From the NCBI GenBank assembly GCA_016209995.1, contig JACQVC010000176.1, forward strand, positions 1-10,072: a stretch of DNA of 10,072 bases. The letters run 5' to 3'. Both the position numbers and the translations under genes were made by a program. The stretch is from Gemmatimonadota bacterium. GTDB taxonomy: Bacteria > Gemmatimonadota > Gemmatimonadetes > Longimicrobiales > Gaopeijiaceae. Below are positions 5,555 through 10,072 of this stretch, piece after piece. The notes beneath the pieces were generated by a model. The model was given only the letters and a program-made list of their open reading frames with translations. It did no database searches and was not told where the DNA came from. Numbering within the stretch: the first letter of the stretch is position 1; every line of letters starts with the position of its first letter.

Positions 5555-6961
5555 TTATACCTCCCTGCCGCTCTTGCCGGGCGAGTCCGACGCGAAATCC
5601 CGACGGAACTCGGGGATCAGTCGTTCCAGACGTACTCCCCGCGACGCTTTGAGGAGCACCAGCTCGTCACCCCTCAGCCGCGGCCGCAGGCGCCCATACG
5701 CGGCAGCGACGTCGGCCTCGACGATCAGCGGGGTCGTGGCCGTGGTCGGAGTGCGTTCGGCCGCGGCGGCGAACTCTCCGGTCGCGACGATCAGGTCCAG
5801 GGGCCGCCGGAACACGTCACGTAAGGTCCGTTCGTGCAGCTCGGCGGTTCGCTCACCCAGCTCGCGCATCGTGCCGAGCACGACGACCCGGCTGCCGCTC
5901 GAGGGTACCTGGGCCATGAGGTCGAGCGCGGCGGCCACGCTCGCCGGATTCGCGTTGTAACAGTCGACGAGGAGCGTGAGGCCACCCAGGCGCACGAGCT
6001 CGCCGCGCATGCGTCCCGGCTCGACGGTCGCGACACCAGCCGCCGCCTCCGCCTCGGGCACGCCGAGCGCGTCCGCCACGGCCAGCGCGAGCAGCGCGTT
6101 GTCGACGCTGTGGCGCCCTCGCAAGCGCAACGTGATTTCGCGCCCTCGCCAGCGGAACGTGGGACGTCCCTCCGGATCGATGCCCACCACGTCGCCGCGT
6201 AGCTCCGCGTCCGCCCGCGTGGCCGTGCCGGCCACTCGCACCCCGGAAGCGAGCGCCCTCGCCCGCTCGGCCAGCACGGGTGGGTCTGCCGCAACGATGG
6301 CCACGCCGTCAGCTGGCAGTCCGTCGATGAGAGCCAGCTTCTCGCGCAACACGCCCTCCAGATCGCCCAGACCCTCGAGGTGGCCTTCCGCCACGCGCGT
6401 CACCACTCCGATCGTCGGCTCGGCGATGCGAGTCAGGGCCGCGATCTCGCCCGGCTGGTTCGTGCCCATCTCGAGCACGAGCACCTCGGTCTCGTCCGGC
6501 GCGGCCAGCACCGTGAGCGGCAATCCGACCAGGTTGTTCAGGTTCCCCTCCGTCGCGTGCACGCGGTACCGCGCCGAGAGAGCGGCACGCACCAGGTCTT
6601 TCGTCGTGGTCTTGCCCGCGCTTCCCGTGATGCCGACCACGGGGACCGAGAGCGCCAACCGCCGCTGGTGCGCCAGAGCGCCCAGCGCCTCGAGCGTGTT
6701 GGGCACGCGGTGGAGCCTCTGCCCCGCGGGGGCCGGCACGTCTCGGGACACGACCGCGCCCGCCGCCCCCCGCTCAAACGCCTCGGGCACGAAGTCGTGA
6801 CCGTCGAAGCGCTCGCCCACGAGCGCCACGAAGAGGTGTCCCGGCCCCGCGCTGCGACTGTCCGTGCTGACGCGGGCGTACGTGACCCCCACGTTCGCCA
6901 CGTCCGTCGCCAGCCCGAGCGCTCGGCGCACCTCACGGTCAGTCCACCGAAACGGCGCCAT
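5555..6961 (-). CDS. murF: UDP-N-acetylmuramoyl-tripeptide--D-alanyl-D-alanine ligase MurF
   Basis: MurF is the cytoplasmic ATP-dependent ligase that adds D-Ala-D-Ala to the UDP-MurNAc-tripeptide and completes the pentapeptide precursor. The protein has 468 residues, normal for the family. The N-terminal domain has STDSR at 32-36 and FVALVGERFDGHDFV at 44-58, the UDP-precursor binding part. The central domain has the P-loop GSAGKTTTK at 113-121, EGNLNNLVGLPLT at 138-150, EMGTNQPGEI at 164-173 and SVDNAL at 285-290. The C-terminal domain has DCYNANPAS at 333-341, VLGTMRELGE at 361-370 and LLKASRGVRLE at 436-446. DCYNANP separates MurF from MurC, MurD and MurE. The ATG start has GGGGAG 5 nt upstream. 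It lies 52 nt after murE, and that gap shows nothing beyond the ribosome site. Confidence 0.98.
   Translation of the reverse strand: MAPFRWTDREVRRALGLATDVANVGVTYARVSTDSRSAGPGHLFVALVGERFDGHDFVPEAFERGAAGAVVSRDVPAPAGQRLHRVPNTLEALGALAHQRRLALSVPVVGITGSAGKTTTKDLVRAALSARYRVHATEGNLNNLVGLPLTVLAAPDETEVLVLEMGTNQPGEIAALTRIAEPTIGVVTRVAEGHLEGLGDLEGVLREKLALIDGLPADGVAIVAADPPVLAERARALASGVRVAGTATRADAELRGDVVGIDPEGRPTFRWRGREITLRLRGRHSVDNALLALAVADALGVPEAEAAAGVATVEPGRMRGELVRLGGLTLLVDCYNANPASVAAALDLMAQVPSSGSRVVVLGTMRELGERTAELHERTLRDVFRRPLDLIVATGEFAAAAERTPTTATTPLIVEADVAAAYGRLRPRLRGDELVLLKASRGVRLERLIPEFRRDFASDSPGKSGREV
5560..5565 (-). promoter_or_regulatory. Ribosome binding site of mraY
   Basis: GGGAGG lies 8 nt before the GTG at 5551 and sits within the last codons of murF. 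It fixes the mraY start at this GTG. Confidence 0.7.
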
Positions 6962-6966
6962 GAGAT

Positions 6967-6972
6967 CTCCCC
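6967..6972 (-). promoter_or_regulatory. Ribosome binding site of murF
   Basis: GGGGAG lies 5 nt before the ATG at 6961, within the 52-nt murE-murF gap. It supports independent initiation of murF rather than strict coupling to murE. Confidence 0.65.
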
Positions 6973-7013
6973 GTCAGAGCCTCTATCAGGTCGCGCGCGG
7001 TCCACCGTCGTTC

Positions 7014-8486
7014 TCAGCGACGCGCCAGCTCTGAACGGACGACTTCGCGTTCATCGAACGGCACCTTCTCACGGCCGAGCACCTGGTAGCGCTCGTGACC
7101 CTTCCCGGCGAGGAGGACGAGATCGCCGGGACGAGCCACTTGCAGAGCCCGGCCGATCGCCACGCGGCGATCCGCAATCCGCTCGTAGGGCACCCCTTCC
7201 ATCCCTGCGACGATGGCATCGATGATCGCCTCGGGATCTTCCGTCCTCGGGTTGTCCGAGGTGACGATCGCCAGATCGGCGAGGCGCGCGACGACGCGAC
7301 CCATCTCGGGACGCTTGCCCGCATCCCGATCTCCGCCCGCACCGAACACGACGATCAGTCGACCACGAACCAGAGGTCGCAGCGCGGTCAGCGCTTTCTC
7401 GAGCGCGTCCGGCGTGTGCGCGAAATCGATGAAGATCGGGCAAGGCGAGTCGCTGACACGCTCGAGCCGGCCGCGTACCTGCGGCACGCTGCCCAGGCGG
7501 TGCGCGATCTCCGGAAGGGAGAGTCCGCAAACGTGGGCGGCCGCCGCGGCCCCGAGCGCGTTCTCGACGTTGTGGCGCGCAACCAGCGGCAGGCGCACAG
7601 CCGCCGCTTCCCGGCCCGCGCGCAGCTTGAAGTCCACACCGGTATCATGGCTTTCGACCGCCTCGGCCCAGATGTCAGCGCGCCCGTCGACCGAGAACCG
7701 CAATACGCGCCGACCCTCCAGCGGCAGTCGTGACCACTGCGGCTCGTCCGCGTTCACGACCACCGTGCCGTTCGGCTTGAGCAGCTCGATGAGCCGTACC
7801 TTCGCGCGGAAGTAGCTCTCGAGCGTGCCGTGGTAATCGAGATGATCGCGGCTGAAGTTCGTGTAGACGCCCGCGTCGAAGCGCGCGCCGTCGATCCGTC
7901 GCTGGTCGAGCGCGTGCGACGATGCCTCCATGGCCACGACCACGACCCCCTCATCCGCCAGCGCGCGGAGCCAACGGCTGGCGTCCACGGGTCCGGGCGT
8001 CGTCAGCATCTCGGTTCCGGGACGAACCTCGCCGTCGGGTCCCACGACACCGAGCGTACCGAGTGAAGCGGCCGCCCCCAGAGCCCCCAACACGTGGCGC
8101 AGGATAGCCACCGTGGTGGTTTTTCCGTTCGTACCGGTCACGCCCACCATGGTGAGCTGCGACCAGGGCGATCCGTAGAAGGTGTCGGCCACCACGGCCG
8201 CGGCACGCCGGCTGTCCACGACGACGACCTGCGGGAGCGCGACGGCGGTAATCTCGTGCTCGACGACCAGGGCGACGGCCCCCGCGCGGGCTGCCTCGGC
8301 AGCGTACGCATGCCCATCCTGTTCCGTTCCTCGCCAGGCCAGGAATACGTCGCCCGCCCTCACCGTGCGGCTGTCGTGAGACACGCCGCGCACGACGACG
8401 TCGGGATCGCCACGCAGCTCCACGGGGAGCCCCGCCTGGCGAAGCGCGTCCGCCAGCCCCACGAGCGGCATCCTCTGCTCCGTCAT
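7014..8486 (-). CDS. murE: UDP-MurNAc-L-alanyl-D-glutamate--2,6-diaminopimelate ligase MurE
   Basis: MurE is the cytoplasmic ATP-dependent ligase that adds the third stem residue to UDP-MurNAc-L-Ala-D-Glu. Starting at the ATG at 8486 it has 490 residues, the expected length. The N-terminal domain has VSHDSRTVRAGDVFLAWRG at 35-53. The central domain has the P-loop GTNGKTTT at 118-125, TTPGP at 162-166, EASSHALDQRR at 187-197, the TNFSRDHLDYHG region at 209-220 and Lys229, the position of the carbamylated lysine. HNVENALGA is at 305-313, and FIDFAHTPDALE at 352-363 is a MurE hallmark. The C-terminal domain has FGAGGDRDAGKRPEMG at 381-396, DNPRTEDP at 411-418 and GKGHE at 461-465. The Arg in DNPR is the known determinant for meso-diaminopimelate rather than lysine. 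The ATG overlaps the ftsI TGA as ATGA, so coupling is likely. The frame runs on upstream inside ftsI but that extension has no family match. Confidence 0.98.
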   Translation of the reverse strand: MTEQRMPLVGLADALRQAGLPVELRGDPDVVVRGVSHDSRTVRAGDVFLAWRGTEQDGHAYAAEAARAGAVALVVEHEITAVALPQVVVVDSRRAAAVVADTFYGSPWSQLTMVGVTGTNGKTTTVAILRHVLGALGAAASLGTLGVVGPDGEVRPGTEMLTTPGPVDASRWLRALADEGVVVVAMEASSHALDQRRIDGARFDAGVYTNFSRDHLDYHGTLESYFRAKVRLIELLKPNGTVVVNADEPQWSRLPLEGRRVLRFSVDGRADIWAEAVESHDTGVDFKLRAGREAAAVRLPLVARHNVENALGAAAAAHVCGLSLPEIAHRLGSVPQVRGRLERVSDSPCPIFIDFAHTPDALEKALTALRPLVRGRLIVVFGAGGDRDAGKRPEMGRVVARLADLAIVTSDNPRTEDPEAIIDAIVAGMEGVPYERIADRRVAIGRALQVARPGDLVLLAGKGHERYQVLGREKVPFDEREVVRSELARR

Positions 8487-10072
8487 CGCCCTGCCACCTT
8501 CACTTGCAGCCGCACGATCGCGCCCGGTCGCGCCGGCTCCCCCGCCGCCGGCATCGTGCCCACGATGGTGCCGGCGGCCGGCCACGCGACCCGAAGCCCG
8601 AGCGCGTGCAGACGTCGTACGGCAATGCGCGCGGGGAGTCCGCTCACATCGGGAATCGGCACGCCCGTCTCATCGCCCGCCGCACGCGGGCGCGACACGG
8701 AGACCGGCGGTTCGGACACGGCAGGCTCCGCGCTCGGAATCGACCGGGATGCGAAGCGCAGGACCGACTCGGCACGAGGCTCCGGCGGCGGGTTGAAGGC
8801 GGCCAGCGCCCGCCGGTTGAGAGGACCCTGTCTCGCCGCCAGCACGGCTTCCAGCGTCGCTCTCGTGACCGGCGCGGCCGTCAGGCCGCCGTAGTACGCG
8901 CCCTCCGGGCGATCCAGCTTGACGAACACCACGAGCTGGGGAGCCTCCGCGGGGAAGAAGCCCACGAACGAGGCCTGGTACTGCCCGCGCTCGTAGTAGC
9001 CCTCGCCGCTGTGGCTCCGGCTCGTGCCCGTCTTGCCCGCGACCGTGAAGTGGGCCAGGCTCGCCGCCCTCGCCGTGCCCTCTTCCACGACGTCGACCAG
9101 AACGTCGACGAGACGTGCGGTCACGGTGGCAGGCACCACTCGCCGTACGATGCGCTCCGGGAAGATCAGCTCCGCGCGACCCGCTGGATCGCGCACCTCG
9201 CGCACGATTCTCGGCTCGAGCAACAAACCGCCGTTGGCGAGCGCGCCGTACGCCATGGCCATCTGCATGGGAGTCACCGAAATCTCGTAGCCGATGGCCA
9301 GACTGGACGTCGAGTAGTCGGACCAGCCGCTGGGGCGCCGCAGAATCCCCGCCGATTCGCCGGGCAGCTGCACGCCCGTGGGCGTACCGAAGCCGAAATC
9401 GCGCAGATACTGGTAGTGGCTTCCGCGCGGAAGCAGCGCCGCCATCTTGGCGATGCCGATGTTCGAGGATACACGCAGCGCGTCCGCGAGCGTGATCGTC
9501 CCGTAGGGATGGACGTCCGTGATCGTCCGGCGCCCCTCGGTCCAGGCGCCGTTCTCCGCGTTCACGCTGTCCCCCAACGCTGCGAGGCCATCGGTCAGCA
9601 GCGCCGCTACCGTGAACGGCTTGAGCGTCGAGCCCGGCTCGTACGGCGTGGTCACGGCGGACAGGGAACCACGACCCTGTGTCCCGAGGGACACGAGCGC
9701 GAGGATCTCCCCCGACGAAGGGTCGGTGATCAGCAGATCGCCGCCGACGGCACCGGTCGTGGCCATCGCCTCCCTCAGCGCCTGGTGCCCGATCTCCTGG
9801 AGCTCGAGATCGATCGTCAGCACGACATCCTTCCCGCGCTGCGGCTGGCGGATCAGCCACGACTCACCGGGAATCGCACGGCCATCCGCGTCACGAGCGA
9901 CGACCTCGCGACCGGCAACGCCGCGCAGGACATCGTCGAATTGCTGCTCGATTCCACCGCGACCGATCCCCAGGTCATCCACGCTGCCGAGCAAACCCTG
10001 CGCCAGATCGCCGTGCGGATAGAACCGCCGCAACTCGCGCTCGAAGTGGATCCCGGTCACGCCGGACAGCGC
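8483..10072 (-). CDS. ftsI: Septal peptidoglycan transpeptidase FtsI (class B PBP) with C-terminal PASTA domain, N-terminus cut off
   Basis: FtsI (PBP3) cross-links septal peptidoglycan by transpeptidation on the outer side of the cytoplasmic membrane, as the partner of FtsW. The window holds 529 residues. The frame continues through the window edge, so the cytoplasmic tail, membrane anchor and most of the N-terminal dimerisation domain are missing. The transpeptidase active site is complete. SxxK is in PGSTLKPF with the catalytic Ser148 and Lys151 (counting from the edge), SSN is at 202-204 and KTGT at 347-350. A linker rich in Pro, Ser and Ala (about 427-470) leads to one PASTA-like domain at about 471-526 (VPIPDVSGLPARIAVRRL onwards). 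PASTA modules are better known from Firmicutes PBP2x and from Ser/Thr kinases, but they also occur on FtsI in other phyla. The stop overlaps the murE ATG. Position at the head of the mur genes fits FtsI rather than an elongation PBP2. Confidence 0.95.
   Translation of the reverse strand, partial: ALSGVTGIHFERELRRFYPHGDLAQGLLGSVDDLGIGRGGIEQQFDDVLRGVAGREVVARDADGRAIPGESWLIRQPQRGKDVVLTIDLELQEIGHQALREAMATTGAVGGDLLITDPSSGEILALVSLGTQGRGSLSAVTTPYEPGSTLKPFTVAALLTDGLAALGDSVNAENGAWTEGRRTITDVHPYGTITLADALRVSSNIGIAKMAALLPRGSHYQYLRDFGFGTPTGVQLPGESAGILRRPSGWSDYSTSSLAIGYEISVTPMQMAMAYGALANGGLLLEPRIVREVRDPAGRAELIFPERIVRRVVPATVTARLVDVLVDVVEEGTARAASLAHFTVAGKTGTSRSHSGEGYYERGQYQASFVGFFPAEAPQLVVFVKLDRPEGAYYGGLTAAPVTRATLEAVLAARQGPLNRRALAAFNPPPEPRAESVLRFASRSIPSAEPAVSEPPVSVSRPRAAGDETGVPIPDVSGLPARIAVRRLHALGLRVAWPAAGTIVGTMPAAGEPARPGAIVRLQVKVAGR

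Noticed and set aside
4547..5824. 425-codon plus-strand ORF opposite mraY and the end of murF
   Set aside because: It is longer than mraY itself but very rich in Arg, Glu, Gln and Pro with no motif, and it runs across the junction of two clear genes on the other strand.
6380..7225. Plus-strand ORFs opposite murF and murE
   Set aside because: They cross the murE-murF junction and have low-complexity Arg/His-rich translations; both minus-strand genes are complete with family motifs.
8487..8585. N-terminal extension of murE to a start at 8585
   Set aside because: The extension lies wholly inside ftsI coding sequence, shows no MurE homology, and the ATG at 8486 gives the standard length with an ATGA overlap.
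8670..9860. 396-codon minus-strand ORF within ftsI in another frame
   Set aside because: It overlaps the frame that encodes the SxxK, SxN and KTG motifs, and its translation is Arg/Ala/Gly-rich shadow sequence.

Overview
The window is one strand of a division and cell wall (dcw) cluster from a high-GC bacterium. Eight genes lie on the minus strand. In transcription order, from high to low coordinates, they are ftsI (N-terminus cut by the window edge), murE, murF, mraY, murD, ftsW, murG and murC (C-terminus cut by the window edge). This is the classic dcw order. The GC content and strong GC bias at third codon positions make nearly every opposite-strand frame look open, but those frames have no family motifs and I treat them as shadows.

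Together the genes cover the late cytoplasmic and membrane steps of peptidoglycan synthesis. MurC, MurD, MurE and MurF add the stem peptide to UDP-MurNAc. MraY makes lipid I on the membrane and MurG makes lipid II. FtsW and FtsI polymerise and cross-link it at the septum. The DNPR motif in MurE points to meso-diaminopimelate at position 3, so the organism is most likely diderm or otherwise mDAP-type. The MurC N-terminus, the PASTA-tailed FtsI and the SYGRSN variant in FtsW would suit Gemmatimonadota. That placement comes from memory of the family and is tentative.

Layout: 10072-8483 ftsI; 8486-7014 murE (ATGA overlap with ftsI); 52-nt gap; 6961-5555 murF; 3-nt gap; 5551-4445 mraY; a 160-nt gap with a possible 42-codon small ORF behind a consensus Shine-Dalgarno (SD) site; 4284-2881 murD; 2884-1709 ftsW (GTGA overlap with murD); 10-nt gap; 1698-568 murG; a 272-nt gap with short dyads and a weak promoter-like site; then 295-1 murC. 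The tight spacing and overlaps imply one operon with translational coupling. The murG-murC gap is the most likely place for an internal promoter. Five of the seven visible starts are probably GTG.

I found no RNA genes, mobile elements, CRISPR arrays, rho-independent terminators or signs of horizontal transfer. The main content is conserved housekeeping and I do not see a new system. The points that deserve a second look are the two gaps (mraY-murD and murG-murC) and a few motif variants.
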